This document shows positions 43,106 to 53,849 of a stretch of 64,000 nt of DNA, one piece after another. How positions within the stretch are numbered: position 1 is the stretch's first letter; each line of letters starts with the position of its first letter. A program made the translations under genes and the position numbers. Source of the stretch: Gammaproteobacteria bacterium. GTDB lineage: Bacteria; Pseudomonadota; Gammaproteobacteria; Steroidobacterales; Steroidobacteraceae. The notes below the pieces were generated by a model. It did no database searches. It was not told the origin of the DNA and saw only the letters and a list, made by a program, of their open reading frames with translations. The DNA is taken from assembly GCA_003164785.1 (NCBI GenBank), contig PLUE01000020.1:82673-146672 (forward strand), written 5' to 3'.

Positions 43106-44251
43106 ATGACGATAGCCGACCGTAAAATCGCCGCCCGCCGCCTGACCGACGCGAAGCGCGTCATCATCAAGGTGGGCTCCTCATTGCTGGTGGACGCCGA
43201 GAAAGGACGATTGAATCGCGCCTGGCTCGAGAGTTTGGCGGCCGACATCGCGCGTCTGCGCAGGCGCGGCCAGGAGGTGATCCTGGTGTCGTCCGGCGCG
43301 ATCGCGCTGGGACGCCGGCATTTGAAGCTGGCCGCCGGCAAGCTCCGTCTGGAGGAGAGTCAGGCCGCGGCGGCGGTCGGGCAAATACGGCTGGCGCATG
43401 CCTACAAGGAACTGCTGGACGTGCATGACATTACCGTCGCGCAGGTTCTGCTGACCCTGGGCGATACGGAGCAGCGCAGGCGCTATCTGAATGCGCGGGG
43501 GACGTTGAATACCCTGTTGTCGCTCGGCGCGGTGCCGGTCATCAACGAGAACGATACGGTCGCCACGGCGGAGATCCGGTACGGCGACAATGATCGACTG
43601 GCAGCGCGCGTGGCCCAGATGGTGGGCGCCGACTGCCTGGTTCTGCTCTCGGATATCGACGGCCTCTACACCGCCAATCCGCACGATCACCCGGAGGCGC
43701 AGTTCATCGCTCGCGTGCTGGAAATCTCCCCGGAAATCGAAGCCATGGCGGGCGGGGTGAGCAGCAGCATGGGATCCGGCGGGATGCAAACGAAGATCGC
43801 CGCGGCTAAAATCGCGGTGGGCGCGGGATGTCATTTGTGCATCGCCAAAGGGGCGGAACAGCATCCGCTGAAACGGATCGAGGACGGGGCGCGGGCCACC
43901 TGGTTCGTACCGTCCTCGACGCCGGTGGCAACCCGCAAGCAGTGGATCGCGGGAACGCTGAAGCCTGCGGGGGCCATCGCGGTGGACGAGGGCGCGGTAC
44001 GGGCGCTCATGGACGGCAAGAGCTTGCTGCCGGCCGGCGTGACCCGGGCGGTGGGCCGCTTCGAACGAGGCGATACGGTGAGCATCGTCGGGCCCGACGG
44101 CGCCGAGGTGGCGCGCGGCATCTGCGCCTACTCGGACAGCGACGCCGCGCGAATCATCGGCCGGAAATCCGCTGAGATCGAAAAAGTGCTAGGGTTCAGG
44201 GGTCGCGATGAGCTCGTGCATCGGGACGATCTGGTCTTATTGAAGGCGTGA
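43106..44251 (+). CDS. proB: Glutamate 5-kinase
   Basis: ProB phosphorylates glutamate in the first step of proline synthesis. The 381-residue protein has the amino-acid kinase domain ([62 protein letters not shown]) and a C-terminal PUA domain (about 285-375), the full-length form. It overlaps proA at the TGATG junction. Confidence 0.95.
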   Translation: MTIADRKIAARRLTDAKRVIIKVGSSLLVDAEKGRLNRAWLESLAADIARLRRRGQEVILVSSGAIALGRRHLKLAAGKLRLEESQAAAAVGQIRLAHAYKELLDVHDITVAQVLLTLGDTEQRRRYLNARGTLNTLLSLGAVPVINENDTVATAEIRYGDNDRLAARVAQMVGADCLVLLSDIDGLYTANPHDHPEAQFIARVLEISPEIEAMAGGVSSSMGSGGMQTKIAAAKIAVGAGCHLCIAKGAEQHPLKRIEDGARATWFVPSSTPVATRKQWIAGTLKPAGAIAVDEGAVRALMDGKSLLPAGVTRAVGRFERGDTVSIVGPDGAEVARGICAYSDSDAARIIGRKSAEIEKVLGFRGRDELVHRDDLVLLKA

Positions 44252-45558
44252 TGTCACCCATGAATCAAGAGTCATTCGCTCCTTACTCGACGCCCGCCCG
44301 GTCCGTGCCGGACATCATGTCGGCCATCGGCCGCGCTGCTCGTGCCGCGGCCCTGACGCTCGCCCTGGCCTCGGCCGATCAGAAAAACCGCGCCTTGCGG
44401 GCGGCGGCGGCGGCGCTGCGCGCACGGCGCCACAAGATCATTGCCGCCAATGAGCGCGACATGCGCGAGGCACAGGACAAGGGCCTGTCCCCGGCGATGC
44501 TCGATCGGCTGAAGTTGAACGATGCCCGCGTCGAGGCCATGGCGAAAGGGCTGGAGGACGTCGAACGGTTGGCGGATCCGATCGGCACGGTGCTGGCCGA
44601 ATGGTCGCGGCCCAACGGCATGGTCATCCAGCGACTGCGCGTGCCGCTCGGGGTCATCGGCATCATCTACGAGAGCCGTCCCAACGTGACGGCCGATGCG
44701 GGTGCGCTGTGTTTGAAATCCAGCAATGCCGTGATTCTGCGCGGCGGCTCGGAGAGCGCAAATTCGAATGCCGCGATCCATGCGTGTCTGGTCGAGGGTC
44801 TGGTGGTGGCCGGGTTGCCCGCCGCCTGCATTCAGCTGGTGCCTACCACGGATCGAGCCGCGGTGGGCTACATGCTGTCGGACATGGTGGACGACATCGA
44901 CGTGATCGTGCCGCGCGGCGGCAAGAGCCTGATCGCCCGCGTGCAAAAGGATGCCCGGGTGCCGGTCATCGGCCACCTCGAGGGCGTGTGTCACGTGTAC
45001 GTCGACCGCGCTGCGGATCTGTCGATGGCCAAGGACATCGTTCTCAACGCGAAATTGCGCCGCACGGGCGTGTGCGGTTCGGCCGAGACGTTGTTGATCG
45101 ATCGTGGCTGTGCGGAGACCCACCTTGAGCCGCTCATCCACATGCTGCTCGAGGCCGGATGCGAGGTGCGCGGCGACGAGCCGAGCGCACGGGTCGATGC
45201 ACGCGTGAAGCCGGCCACGGAACAGGATTGGTATGCGGAGTACCTCGACGCCATCATCGCGGTTCGGGTCGTCGACGACGTGGACGCGGCGATCGCGCAC
45301 ATCCAACAGTACGGTTCACAGCATACGGACTGCATCGTCACCGGCAACGCCGTTGCCGCCGAGCGCTTCCTGGCACGAGTCGACAGCGCGATCGTGCTGC
45401 ATAACGCATCCACGCAGTTCGCCGATGGCGGGGAATTCGGCATGGGCGCCGAGATCGGCATCAGCACCGACAAATTTCATGCGCGCGGACCGGTGGGTGT
45501 CGAGCAGCTGACCAGTTACAAGTATCTGGTGCGCGGTTCCGGACAGGTCCGCCCCTAG
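44251..45558 (+). CDS. proA: Glutamate-5-semialdehyde dehydrogenase
   Basis: ProA reduces glutamyl phosphate to glutamate semialdehyde. The 435-residue aldehyde-dehydrogenase-fold enzyme carries [27 protein letters not shown], the catalytic cysteine in [14 protein letters not shown], and the C-terminal [20 protein letters not shown] 44251 overlaps the proB stop (TGATG); GTG 44248 and ATG 44260 are alternatives. The pair forms the classical proBA operon. Confidence 0.94.
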   Translation: MSPMNQESFAPYSTPARSVPDIMSAIGRAARAAALTLALASADQKNRALRAAAAALRARRHKIIAANERDMREAQDKGLSPAMLDRLKLNDARVEAMAKGLEDVERLADPIGTVLAEWSRPNGMVIQRLRVPLGVIGIIYESRPNVTADAGALCLKSSNAVILRGGSESANSNAAIHACLVEGLVVAGLPAACIQLVPTTDRAAVGYMLSDMVDDIDVIVPRGGKSLIARVQKDARVPVIGHLEGVCHVYVDRAADLSMAKDIVLNAKLRRTGVCGSAETLLIDRGCAETHLEPLIHMLLEAGCEVRGDEPSARVDARVKPATEQDWYAEYLDAIIAVRVVDDVDAAIAHIQQYGSQHTDCIVTGNAVAAERFLARVDSAIVLHNASTQFADGGEFGMGAEIGISTDKFHARGPVGVEQLTSYKYLVRGSGQVRP

Positions 45559-45604
45559 TAGGCCAGCCTGGCAGGCCTGACCGGGTGCGCGCCGGCTGGC
45601 TACT
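45557..45604. terminator. Long imperfect hairpin between proA and otsB
   Basis: AGTA-G-GCCAGCC (45557-45568) can pair with GGCTGGC-TACT (45594-45604) with a one-base bulge, covering the stop codons of both convergent genes. No U-tract is present, so this is a weak call. Confidence 0.35.
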
Positions 45605-46355
45605 CGCGGTGCGAGTCCACCAACGCGGCGATGCCCTCGAGCCAGCCGCGAACGGCGGCGGGATCGGCCAGCTGGCTGGTCCCATGAACGCGATCGCCGA
45701 CTCCGATGGAAATACCGCCCGCGGCCTCGACCACACGGAAGCCGTCGAGGTCGGTGAGGTCGTCTCCCACGAATACCGGCGTCCTGCCGGAGAACGGCGG
45801 CTCCTGCAGAAAGGCTTTTATCGCTTGTCCTTTGGTGAAGCCGCGCGGCTTGATCTCCAGCATCATGTTGCCGGCCTGCACGTGATAGGCGGTGCCCAAG
45901 GCGGCGGCGACCTCGGCGACCGATTCACGCACCGCGGGTTCGAACTGAGGCGCCATGCGGTAGTGCACGCCAATCGTCCTGCCCTTGTCTTCGAGCAGTG
46001 TGCCGGGATGTGCCTGGACCAGCGCCGCGAGAGCAACTCGGGCGCGATCCAGCTGAGAGTCGATGAAACTCGCGCCGTGCAGCGCGCCGGTCGCCTTGCG
46101 CCGCTCGACGCCATGCAGGCCCGCCGACGGAAAGCGCAGTGGGGCGAACAGCGCATCCAGATACTCGATGCTGCGTCCGCTCACCAAGGCGAGTGCACCG
46201 CCGAGCCGCTCGGCGACGTCCTTCAGCAACGAATTCAGTTCATCGCTCGCGCGCGTGTCGAAGGGCGTGTCGGACAGCTCGATCAACGTACCGTCGACAT
46301 CCAGGAACAAGCACCAGTCGAGCGAGGGGGGCGGAGGAGCGGGTGTTGGCGTCAT
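45600..46355 (-). CDS. otsB: Trehalose-6-phosphate phosphatase
   Basis: OtsB dephosphorylates trehalose-6-phosphate. The 251-residue HAD enzyme has motif I LFLDVDGTLIEL near the N-terminus, motif II LVSGRS, and motif IV FVGDDLTDLDGF; IKPRGFTKGQAIKAFL is typical of this family. It is divergent from otsA with 171 bases between, so the two trehalose genes are adjacent but not in one operon. Confidence 0.92.
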   Translation of the reverse strand: MTPTPAPPPPSLDWCLFLDVDGTLIELSDTPFDTRASDELNSLLKDVAERLGGALALVSGRSIEYLDALFAPLRFPSAGLHGVERRKATGALHGASFIDSQLDRARVALAALVQAHPGTLLEDKGRTIGVHYRMAPQFEPAVRESVAEVAAALGTAYHVQAGNMMLEIKPRGFTKGQAIKAFLQEPPFSGRTPVFVGDDLTDLDGFRVVEAAGGISIGVGDRVHGTSQLADPAAVRGWLEGIAALVDSHRE

Positions 46356-46526
46356 GCAAAAGCAAAATAGCCTACGGTCACGTCCCTGCCTAGCCTTTCG
46401 GTCGGCGATTAATTGTGAATGTAATTGTTACACCACCACGGCCCGGGATAATCCACACGAGCCCGCGAGTTTTAGGTATTTTGTCCAGTCTGTCCGCACG
46501 CCACGCCGATTTCGCACGGAGGCAAG

Positions 46527-48752
46527 ATGTTTCGTTCAATCATGTTGCGCTTCGTGTTGCCCGTCGCTCTCGCGTCCTGCGTGGTGGCCTATTTCGGCCT
46601 GCCCTATATCGAACGCTTGCTGGCCGAATGGTTTCGCTCCGACGTCGAACTGCGCTCGCAACTGGTGATGCACAGCATGGAGGAGCAGTTCACCGAACTC
46701 GTCGGCAAGGGCAATGAGGCGCGGTTGCGGTCCTACCTCGCGAAAGTGACGGCCGATGAGCGGTTGTTGGCGATACTGGTCTGCCGGCCGGACGGCAGCA
46801 CGATCTACAAGACCGAGCACGCACCGCAGGCCATCTCCTGCGAAGCCAATGCCAAGGGCGCCTCGCCGGTGCCGCGCGTGCAGCAGCTGCCGTCGGGCTC
46901 GGTGCAGATCTCGCGATTCGATTTCGACAACGCCGAACCCCAGCCGTTTCGGGTTCTGATGCTGCACGATCTGAGCTTCGTGGACCGCCGACAACGGACG
47001 GCACGCGATTTCGTGCTCGTATTCATCGGCATCTCCGTGCTGTTGCTGGCGTTGCTGGTGGTGCTGGTGGCGTGGCTGCAATTACGGCGCTGGGTCAACG
47101 TGTTGATCGGCGACATCCGCGGCAAACGCTTTCTCGACGACGCGGAATCGCCACGCTCATCGCAGCCGATACTCACCCAGGTGCGCCAGGTGCTGGCCGA
47201 GGTGGAGGAAAAGCAGCGTCTGGAGATCGACTTTCGCGAGAACTGGACGCCGCAGGCGCTCAAGCAGGTGGTGAACGAGCATCTGCATTCGGCGCAGGTG
47301 CTCATCGTCTCGAACCGCGAGCCGTACATCCACAACTACGATGCCGACCATCACCCGGTCGTGCAGGTGCCCGCGAGCGGCATGGTCACGGCGCTCGAGC
47401 CCATCATGCGAGCGTGCGCAGGAACCTGGATCGCGCACGGCGCCGGCCCCGCCGATCGGGAGACGGTGGATCGTTTCGACCAGATCCGCGTGCCGCCCGA
47501 CGATCCCGCCTATACGTTGCGTCGCGTCTGGCTGAGCGCCGAGCAGGAGCAGGGTTATTACTACGGATTCTCGAACGAGGGTCTGTGGCCTCTGTGTCAT
47601 CTGGCCTATGTGAGGCCGGCGTTTCGGCCCACCGATTGGCGTGCCTACGAAGAGGTGAATGCCAAGTTCGCCGACGTGGTCGCCGCGGAGGCGACGACCG
47701 ACAGCCCGGTGGTGATGATCCAGGACTTTCATTTCGCGCTGCTGCCGAAACTCATCCGCGCCAAAATACCCAAGGCGACGATCGCGTTGTTCTGGCACAT
47801 CCCCTGGCCGAATGCGGAGACCTTCGGCGTATGCCCGTGGAAACGCGAGATCCTGCTGCACATGTTGTCGGCGGACATTCTTGGGTTCCACACACGCTTC
47901 CATTGCCAGAATTTTCTCGAGACCGTCAATCGATACGTGGAATGCCAGATCGACCACGAGCACATGACCGTCACGCTGCAGGGCCGGGTGTGCCGCGTTG
48001 CGCCCTATCCCATTTCGATCGAATGGCCGCCGCGCTGGCTCGCGCGCCTGCCGGACGTCGCGACATGCCGCGCGGTGGTGCGCGAGCGTTACGGCATCGC
48101 GGCCGACGTGGTCATCGGCCTGGGGGTCGAGCGGTGGGATTTCACGAAGGGGATCATCGAGCGCTTCCATGCACTGGAATTGTTGCTCGACAAGAACCCG
48201 CGCCATCGGGGGCGCATTACTCTCCTGCAGATCGCCGCGCCCTCCCGCAGCACCTTGCCGGCGTACCAAGCTCTGCAGGAGCAGACCTACAGTGAAGTGG
48301 CGCGAATCAACGCGAAGTTCGGCGAGGGCGCGTGGCTGCCCATCGTGCTGATCGATCGACACCAGGAACCGGAGCGCGTGTTCGAGTTGTACCGAGCCGC
48401 AGATTTTTGCCTGGTCAACAGCCTGCACGATGGCATGAATCTGGTCGCAAAGGAATTCGTGGCCTCGCGCGACGACGAGGATGGCGTGCTGATCTTGAGC
48501 ACTTTCGCCGGGGCGTCGCGCGAACTTCAGGAGGCGGTGCTCATCAACCCCTTCGATGTGAACGAAACGGCCGATGCCATGGAGATCGCCATGCGCATGG
48601 GTCGCGACGAGCGGCGCGACCGCATGCGTCTCATGCGCCGCACCGTCAAGGAGAACAATGTCTACCGGTGGGCGGGCAGAATGCTCATGGACGCCGCGCG
48701 CATACGAACGCGGCAGAGTCTGCCGTCGGTGAAGCGCCGCTTCGGGACCTGA
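46527..48752 (+). CDS. otsA: Trehalose-6-phosphate synthase with N-terminal membrane sensor-like module
   Basis: The 741-residue protein has a GT20 synthase domain from about residue 255 to the end: [54 protein letters not shown] and [10 protein letters not shown] are all family motifs. It makes trehalose-6-phosphate from UDP-glucose and glucose-6-phosphate. Unlike E. coli OtsA (474 residues), it begins with TM helix 1 ([20 protein letters not shown]). A periplasmic domain of about 125 residues follows, then TM helix 2 (about 161-184, [20 protein letters not shown]) and a HAMP-like linker. This is the layout of a transmembrane sensor, suggesting that synthesis is controlled by an external signal, perhaps osmotic. 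Confidence 0.88.
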   Translation: MFRSIMLRFVLPVALASCVVAYFGLPYIERLLAEWFRSDVELRSQLVMHSMEEQFTELVGKGNEARLRSYLAKVTADERLLAILVCRPDGSTIYKTEHAPQAISCEANAKGASPVPRVQQLPSGSVQISRFDFDNAEPQPFRVLMLHDLSFVDRRQRTARDFVLVFIGISVLLLALLVVLVAWLQLRRWVNVLIGDIRGKRFLDDAESPRSSQPILTQVRQVLAEVEEKQRLEIDFRENWTPQALKQVVNEHLHSAQVLIVSNREPYIHNYDADHHPVVQVPASGMVTALEPIMRACAGTWIAHGAGPADRETVDRFDQIRVPPDDPAYTLRRVWLSAEQEQGYYYGFSNEGLWPLCHLAYVRPAFRPTDWRAYEEVNAKFADVVAAEATTDSPVVMIQDFHFALLPKLIRAKIPKATIALFWHIPWPNAETFGVCPWKREILLHMLSADILGFHTRFHCQNFLETVNRYVECQIDHEHMTVTLQGRVCRVAPYPISIEWPPRWLARLPDVATCRAVVRERYGIAADVVIGLGVERWDFTKGIIERFHALELLLDKNPRHRGRITLLQIAAPSRSTLPAYQALQEQTYSEVARINAKFGEGAWLPIVLIDRHQEPERVFELYRAADFCLVNSLHDGMNLVAKEFVASRDDEDGVLILSTFAGASRELQEAVLINPFDVNETADAMEIAMRMGRDERRDRMRLMRRTVKENNVYRWAGRMLMDAARIRTRQSLPSVKRRFGT

Positions 48753-48777
48753 TGCAGGCCACGTCGCGGCGGTGCCG

Positions 48778-49935
48778 TCAGAGCGACTTCGCGAACTCGC
48801 ACAGCTGATCTGCCGCGGCCTGCAAGGTCTCGTCCTTCTTGGCGATGCACAGACGCAGCAAGGTCATCGCCGGCGGCGCCGCGTAGAACGGCGACAGGGG
48901 GATCGTCGCCACCTTGGCCTCGCGGATCAGGCGGTCGGCGAAATCGACGTCGCCGGCCTGGCTGAGTGCGCCGTAATCCACGAGTTGAAAATAGGTGCCG
49001 GCCGCCGGCACCGGCTCGATGCCTGAGCCGCGGAGCCGTCCCGCCAGCAAATCGCGCTTTGCTTGAAAGAAGCCGGCGAGGCCCTTCCATGCGTCGGGGT
49101 TTTGCGCGAGATAGCGCGCGATCGCGTGCTGCAGCGGGGACGCGATGCTGAAGGTGTTGAACTGATGCACCTTGCGCAACTCGCGGGTGAGAGCCGCCGG
49201 CGCGATGCAGTAACCCACGCGCCAGCCGGTGGCGTGCAGGGTCTTGCCAAAGGAGAACACGGCAAAGCTGCGCTGGCGCAGTTCCGGATGCGCCAGCACG
49301 GAGGCGTGGCGGCGGCCGTCATACAGCACGTGTTCATAGACCTCGTCCGCGAGGATGCTGATGGGCCGGTCGCGGACCAGGGCCGCGAGCGACTCGAGGT
49401 CCGAGGCATCGGCGATCGAGCAGCTCGGGTTCTGCGGGCTGTTGATGATGATGAGGCGGGTCCGTTCGGTGAGCGCGCCGCGTACCCGGTCCCAGTCGTG
49501 GCGGAACGCGGGCGGAGTCAAGGGTATGCGTATGCAACGGCCGCCGGCCAGCCGGACCGCGGGTTCGTAGGCGTCGTAGGCGGGATCGAAGATGATGACG
49601 TCATCGCCCACCCGCACCACGGCCTGGATCGCGTCGTAGAGTGCCTCGGTGCCACCGCAGGTGACGGTGATTTCGGATTGCGGGTCGAATTCAAGCCCGT
49701 AACTCAAGAACAACTTGCGGGCGATCTGCTCACGCAATTCCGTGACGCCCTCCATGGGCGCGTACTGGTTGCGTCCCTCGGCCACGACGTCGACCAACGC
49801 CTGCGACAGACGCGGATCGATCGGATAGTCGGGGAATCCCTGGCCGATGTTGAGCGCGCCTTCCTCGAGCGCGCGGCGCGACATCACGGTGAAAATGGTG
49901 GTGCCGACATCCGGCAATTTGCTGTCGAAGAGCAC
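48778..49935 (-). CDS. Methionine-type aminotransferase (YbdL-like)
   Basis: The 385-residue class I PLP aminotransferase starts with SKLPDVGTTIFTVMSRRALE and has INIGQGFPDYP-like LNIGQGFPDYPID, PQNPS, DEVYEHVLYDG and the PLP lysine in FSFGKTLHATGWRVGY (about residue 233). These features match YbdL/KAT-like enzymes, which act on methionine and other amino acids. It is the last gene of the Mo-cofactor operon, one base after moeB, though its reaction has no obvious place in cofactor synthesis. Confidence 0.85.
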   Translation of the reverse strand: MLFDSKLPDVGTTIFTVMSRRALEEGALNIGQGFPDYPIDPRLSQALVDVVAEGRNQYAPMEGVTELREQIARKLFLSYGLEFDPQSEITVTCGGTEALYDAIQAVVRVGDDVIIFDPAYDAYEPAVRLAGGRCIRIPLTPPAFRHDWDRVRGALTERTRLIIINSPQNPSCSIADASDLESLAALVRDRPISILADEVYEHVLYDGRRHASVLAHPELRQRSFAVFSFGKTLHATGWRVGYCIAPAALTRELRKVHQFNTFSIASPLQHAIARYLAQNPDAWKGLAGFFQAKRDLLAGRLRGSGIEPVPAAGTYFQLVDYGALSQAGDVDFADRLIREAKVATIPLSPFYAAPPAMTLLRLCIAKKDETLQAAADQLCEFAKSL

Positions 49936-49936
49936 G

Positions 49937-50995
49937 TCAACCTCTCAAGTTTTGCAGGCCGCCGGCCAGGGAACGTACGGTGAGTCCGCGTTTGCGCAGT
50001 TCGCGGGCGGTCGCGAGGCTGCGCTTGCCGGATGCACAAAGGAGCAGGTAGTGGCCGGCGGGCGACAACTGCGCGGGGTTCGCCAGCAGCATGGGCATGG
50101 CGATGTGCCGCACCGGGACGGGTGCGGGCTGCGTGGCGACTTCCTCGTCGGTACGCACGTCGATGAGATCGAGCCCCTGCGCGGAGGCGGCGGCGAGCGA
50201 CGGTAGTTCGAGTTCCAGATCCTCATCATCGCGCGCGATACCGTGGATCAATGCGCATGCCGGCGCGACACACGCCACGCGGCGCGGCGCCTTGAGCTTG
50301 ACGCTGGAAAAATTCATGAAATCGAGCAGCATCAATTCGCCGCCGAGCTGCCCCGGAACTCCCAGCAGAATCTTCAAGGTGAGCAGCGCCTGGATCGAAC
50401 CGAAGGCGCCGGGCACGGGGCCGAGCACGCCGGCCTCGGCACAGTTGCCCACCACGCCGTCGGCCGTGGCGTCCGGCCACAGGCACCGCAGGCAGGCATG
50501 CGCGGGATCCGGCTTGTAGACCTGGAGCTGGCCTTCGTACTGATACACGCTCGCGAACACGGCGGGACGCCGGGCGAGCACCGCGGCGTCATTGATCAAA
50601 AACTTGGTGCGGAAGTTGTCGCTGCAATCGACGACGACATCGTGGGCTTGCACCAGTTCGACCGCATTGCCGGCGGCGAAGCGCACGCGATGGGTTTGCA
50701 CGACGACACTGGGATTGATCGCGCGCACCGCGACGCCGGCGAGATCGACCTTGGATTTCCCCACATCCGCCAGGTCGTAGATCGGCTGCCGGTGCAAGTT
50801 GCTGGGGTCCAGCGTGTCGGCATCGACGATGCTCAAATGCCCCACACCGGCACCCGCCAAGTATTGCAGCACGGGACTGCCGAGGCCGCCGGCGCCGACG
50901 ATCAGCACGCGACTCTGGGAGAGTTTGGCCTGGCCGGCCGCCCCGATTTCCTTGAGAAGCAGCTGCCGTGAGTAGTCAGGCTGCATCGTGACCAT
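49937..50995 (-). CDS. moeB: Molybdopterin-synthase adenylyltransferase with rhodanese domain
   Basis: MoeB activates the C-terminal glycine of MoaD by adenylation. The 352-residue protein has the E1-like fold (VLIVGAGGLGSPVLQYLAGAGVG, DADTLDPSNLHRQ, CSDNFRTKFLIND), a zinc pair CLRCLW, and GSIQALLTLKILLG. A C-terminal rhodanese-like domain (about 255-350) carries the persulfide cysteine in LLLCASGKRS. The second zinc pair is atypical (CVAPAC instead of CxxC). Its start overlaps the end of moaE by 20 bases. Confidence 0.88.
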   Translation of the reverse strand: MVTMQPDYSRQLLLKEIGAAGQAKLSQSRVLIVGAGGLGSPVLQYLAGAGVGHLSIVDADTLDPSNLHRQPIYDLADVGKSKVDLAGVAVRAINPSVVVQTHRVRFAAGNAVELVQAHDVVVDCSDNFRTKFLINDAAVLARRPAVFASVYQYEGQLQVYKPDPAHACLRCLWPDATADGVVGNCAEAGVLGPVPGAFGSIQALLTLKILLGVPGQLGGELMLLDFMNFSSVKLKAPRRVACVAPACALIHGIARDDEDLELELPSLAAASAQGLDLIDVRTDEEVATQPAPVPVRHIAMPMLLANPAQLSPAGHYLLLCASGKRSLATARELRKRGLTVRSLAGGLQNLRG

Positions 50996-51464
50996 GATGG
51001 TGGTCGTGGTCGTGGTCGTGGTCGTGCAAGTGTTGGGGAGGCTCGGCGCAGCGCTCGCAGTTGACCCAGCCGGAATTGCCGCTGCGGTAATGCTCCTTCT
51101 TCCAGAGCGGCACGCGGTGCTTCACCTCGTCGATGATGAACCGGCAGGCGTCGAAAGCTTCGCCGCGGTGCGCCGCGCTCACGCCCACCCACACGGCCAT
51201 GTCGGTGAGGTCGAGCGACCCGACCCGATGGATGCACAGTGCATGCTTGATGGGGAAGCGGCTGAGCGCTTCCGTGAGAATGCGATCGCCTTCCTTCAGG
51301 GCGAGGGCTTGGAATGCTTCGTATTCAAGGCGTGTGACGTCCTGGCCTTCATTGTGGTCACGCACCCAGCCTTCGAAACTCACGTAGCCGCCGGCGCCGG
51401 GATCGATGATTTCGCGCCGCGCCGACTCGGTGTCGATCGCCGTCTCCGTGAAACGAAAGCGCAT
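50976..51464 (-). CDS. moaE: Molybdopterin synthase catalytic subunit MoaE with His/Asp tail
   Basis: MoaE with thiocarboxylated MoaD converts precursor Z to molybdopterin. The 162-residue protein has the family core: GGYVSFEGWVRDHNEGQDV, LEYEAFQALALKEG, HRVGSLDLTDMAVWVGVSAAHRGEAF and the active-site lysine region VKHRVPLWKKEHY. After the core comes an extra tail, HDHDHDHDHHHGHD, encoded by a short repeated triplet pattern that could bind Ni, Zn or Cu. It overlaps the mobA-moaD fusion by one base and moeB by 20. Confidence 0.92.
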   Translation of the reverse strand: MRFRFTETAIDTESARREIIDPGAGGYVSFEGWVRDHNEGQDVTRLEYEAFQALALKEGDRILTEALSRFPIKHALCIHRVGSLDLTDMAVWVGVSAAHRGEAFDACRFIIDEVKHRVPLWKKEHYRSGNSGWVNCERCAEPPQHLHDHDHDHDHHHGHDAA

Positions 51465-52309
51465 CAGCCGCCCGCGACGGGTGGAATGAAGACCACGGAG
51501 TCGCCCGACGCCAGCTTGCGGGACCAGTCCGCGAACTCGCTGTTGACGGCAACCTTCAATTGCTCGCGCGACAACGTGAACCCATAGCGCGCGGTCAACT
51601 CCGTGAACAGATCGGCCGGCGTCGCCGCGGCCGTTTCCAGCGTCTCCTCGGATCGTCCTGCTTGTTCGCGCATGAGGGCAAAGTATTGGATGGTGAGTTG
51701 CATCGGGTTGGCCAGGGTGCCGGCGAGCGCGTCATGGGCCCTGGCGTACTCCTCCGGTGTGTTGATGTTGTCGAGGGCATGCCGGTCGCGGGCCCTAAGC
51801 AGACGCGCGCCGTGACGGATCAGAAATTTCCGCGGGCAATGACCGCCGGCGGCCAGAAACGCCGTGAGCGCGGCCGCCGCCGACGGTTCCCAGATCGTGC
51901 ACAGCGGTTCGGGCAACCCATCGAAGGTGCTGCGATACGCCGTGGCAAAGGCGCCGGGGTCGCGTTCGGCGAGCAGTTGCTCCAGGGCCGCAGCCGAGAG
52001 GAACGGCAGATCGCATGCGATCACCAGCCAAGCCACGTCAGGGGCCGCGGCGAGGGCCGAGCGGATCCCGACGATGGGTCCTTCACCCTCGACGGAGTCG
52101 ATGATCAGGGGCTTGTCGGCGCGCGTGGACTCGGCGGCCTGATTCGCGCGCACGGAGACGAACACCTTGTCGACGTGCCGGGCGGCCAACTCGAACGCGC
52201 GATCGAGTTGGCTTCTGCCCTGATAGACCAGCGCCGCCTTGTCACGGTGCATGCGCGAGCTCTTGCCGCCGGCGAGAATGAGGCCGTACACGGCGGGCGC
52301 GGAGATCAT
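51464..52309 (-). CDS. MobA-MoaD fusion: Mo-cofactor guanylyltransferase plus MPT synthase sulfur carrier
   Basis: The 281-residue protein joins two activities normally in separate proteins. Residues 1-200 are MobA-like: [18 protein letters not shown] (GTP-binding loop), the [11 protein letters not shown]g site and [12 protein letters not shown]. After a short linker (ALAGTLANP), residues about 202-281 are MoaD, beginning [16 protein letters not shown] and ending in the essential di-glycine PPVAGG. The two are in one uninterrupted frame. Start ATG 52309 overlaps the moaC stop by four bases. The free C-terminal GG is preserved, so MoeB/MoaE chemistry should still be possible. Confidence 0.85.
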   Translation of the reverse strand: MISAPAVYGLILAGGKSSRMHRDKAALVYQGRSQLDRAFELAARHVDKVFVSVRANQAAESTRADKPLIIDSVEGEGPIVGIRSALAAAPDVAWLVIACDLPFLSAAALEQLLAERDPGAFATAYRSTFDGLPEPLCTIWEPSAAAALTAFLAAGGHCPRKFLIRHGARLLRARDRHALDNINTPEEYARAHDALAGTLANPMQLTIQYFALMREQAGRSEETLETAAATPADLFTELTARYGFTLSREQLKVAVNSEFADWSRKLASGDSVVFIPPVAGG

Positions 52310-52785
52310 GAGGCTTCCTCGAGAACGTAGGTGCTCTTGCCGCCGTCCTTCGCCATCAGCCGCGTATCGCCGATGACCATGTCGTGAGACAGCGCCTTGC
52401 ACATGTCGTAGATGGTGAGCGCGGCGATGCTCGCGCCGGTGAGCGCTTCCATCTCCACGCCGGTCTTGTGGTGTACGCTCACCGTGCAAAGAATGACCGC
52501 CGAGTCGCCGTCGAGCTCGATCGTGATGCGGCAATTCTCGATTCCCAGGGGATGGCAGAAGGGGATCAATTCGTGGGTGCGCTTCGCTCCCATGACCCCG
52601 GCGACGATGGCGGTATCGAAGACGGGTCCCTTCGCGGAGCGCAGGCCGTTCTCGCGCAGAGCCGCGGTCACCGCAGGCGGAAATCGCACGCGCGTCTGGG
52701 CCACCGCCGTGCGTTTCGTGGCGACCTTTCCGCTGACATCCACCATGGTGGGACGTTGCTCATCATCCAAATGTGAAAATGCCAT
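52306..52785 (-). CDS. moaC: Cyclic pyranopterin monophosphate synthase
   Basis: MoaC converts the MoaA product (3',8-cH2GTP) to cyclic pyranopterin monophosphate. The 159-residue protein has [71 protein letters not shown] and the C-terminal [12 protein letters not shown] 52785 is 2 bases after the moaA stop; the longer frame upstream would run into moaA. Confidence 0.95.
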   Translation of the reverse strand: MAFSHLDDEQRPTMVDVSGKVATKRTAVAQTRVRFPPAVTAALRENGLRSAKGPVFDTAIVAGVMGAKRTHELIPFCHPLGIENCRITIELDGDSAVILCTVSVHHKTGVEMEALTGASIAALTIYDMCKALSHDMVIGDTRLMAKDGGKSTYVLEEAS

Positions 52786-52787
52786 GT

Positions 52788-53837
52788 TCAGCCGCCGATG
52801 TAGTACATCTCGATTTTCCTGGGCTGCGGCTCGGCGCGGCGGAACTCGTCGCGCAGCTCGCTGTAGCGATCGGTGCGACCGAGCCATTTTCCGCGAATCA
52901 CGTTCAGCAGCTCTGCGTCATTGGCGCCGGCGCGCATCGCCGCCCGCAGGTCCAAGCCCTCGGTGGCGAACAGGCAGGTATAAAACTTACCCTCCGACGA
53001 GAGCCGGGCCCGGCTGCACGCGCCGCAGAACGGTTGCGACACGGAGGATATGAACCCGACTTCGCCGCCGCCGTCATCGAAGCGCCAGCGCTGCGCGACT
53101 TCGCCGCGATAATTTTCACCAATCGGTGACATCGGCCAACGGGCGCCGATGCGGGCCACCAGCTCGCTCGAGGGCACGACCATCTCGGGGCGCCACGCGT
53201 TGCGGTTGCCGACGTCCATGAATTCGATGAAGCGCACGATGACGGGCTTTCCCCGGAAACGCTCGATCAGGTCGAGTGCGGTGTGATCGTTGACGCCGCG
53301 CTCGATGACCGAATTGATCTTGACGGGGGCCAGTCCCGCTGCGATCGCGGCATCGATGCCGTGCAGAACTTGATCGAGCGCGGCAAAACCGCCGCTCATG
53401 CGCGTGAACACGACGGGGTCCAGCGTGTCGAGGCTCACCGTGACGCGCCGCAGCCCATTGGCATGCAGGTCGACGGCATGCTGACCCAGCAGGACGCCGT
53501 TGGTGGTGAGCGCGATATCCTGGATGCCGGATATCGCGGTGAGGTCGCCGACGAGATCCGCGAGGTTGGCGCGCAGCAGGGGTTCTCCGCCGGTGAGCCG
53601 CAGCTTGCGGACGCCGAGCGTCGCGAACAGGCGCGACAGGCGTACGATCTCGTCGAAGGACAGGCGCTCCTGGGACTTCAGGAACCGGTAGTTGTCATGG
53701 AACTGCTCCTTCGGCATGCAGTACGGGCAGCGAAAGTTGCAGCGGTCCATGACGGAGATGCGCAGGTCGTGCAGCGGCCGCGCAAAGCGATCGAGCGGGT
53801 GATCGGCACCCCGGATGTCGTGAATGGTGGATTCCAT
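52788..53837 (-). CDS. moaA: GTP 3',8-cyclase
   Basis: MoaA is the radical-SAM enzyme starting Mo-cofactor synthesis. The 349-residue protein has the N-terminal [4Fe-4S] motif [16 protein letters not shown], and the second cluster site [20 protein letters not shown] near the C-terminus. The C-terminal double glycine (YYIGG), needed for activity, is intact. Confidence 0.96.
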   Translation of the reverse strand: MESTIHDIRGADHPLDRFARPLHDLRISVMDRCNFRCPYCMPKEQFHDNYRFLKSQERLSFDEIVRLSRLFATLGVRKLRLTGGEPLLRANLADLVGDLTAISGIQDIALTTNGVLLGQHAVDLHANGLRRVTVSLDTLDPVVFTRMSGGFAALDQVLHGIDAAIAAGLAPVKINSVIERGVNDHTALDLIERFRGKPVIVRFIEFMDVGNRNAWRPEMVVPSSELVARIGARWPMSPIGENYRGEVAQRWRFDDGGGEVGFISSVSQPFCGACSRARLSSEGKFYTCLFATEGLDLRAAMRAGANDAELLNVIRGKWLGRTDRYSELRDEFRRAEPQPRKIEMYYIGG

Positions 53838-53849
53838 GGTGGTACGGGA

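Noticed and set aside
50999..51030. ggtcgt tandem repeats as an intergenic microsatellite
   Set aside because: They are the coding sequence of the His/Asp tail of MoaE.
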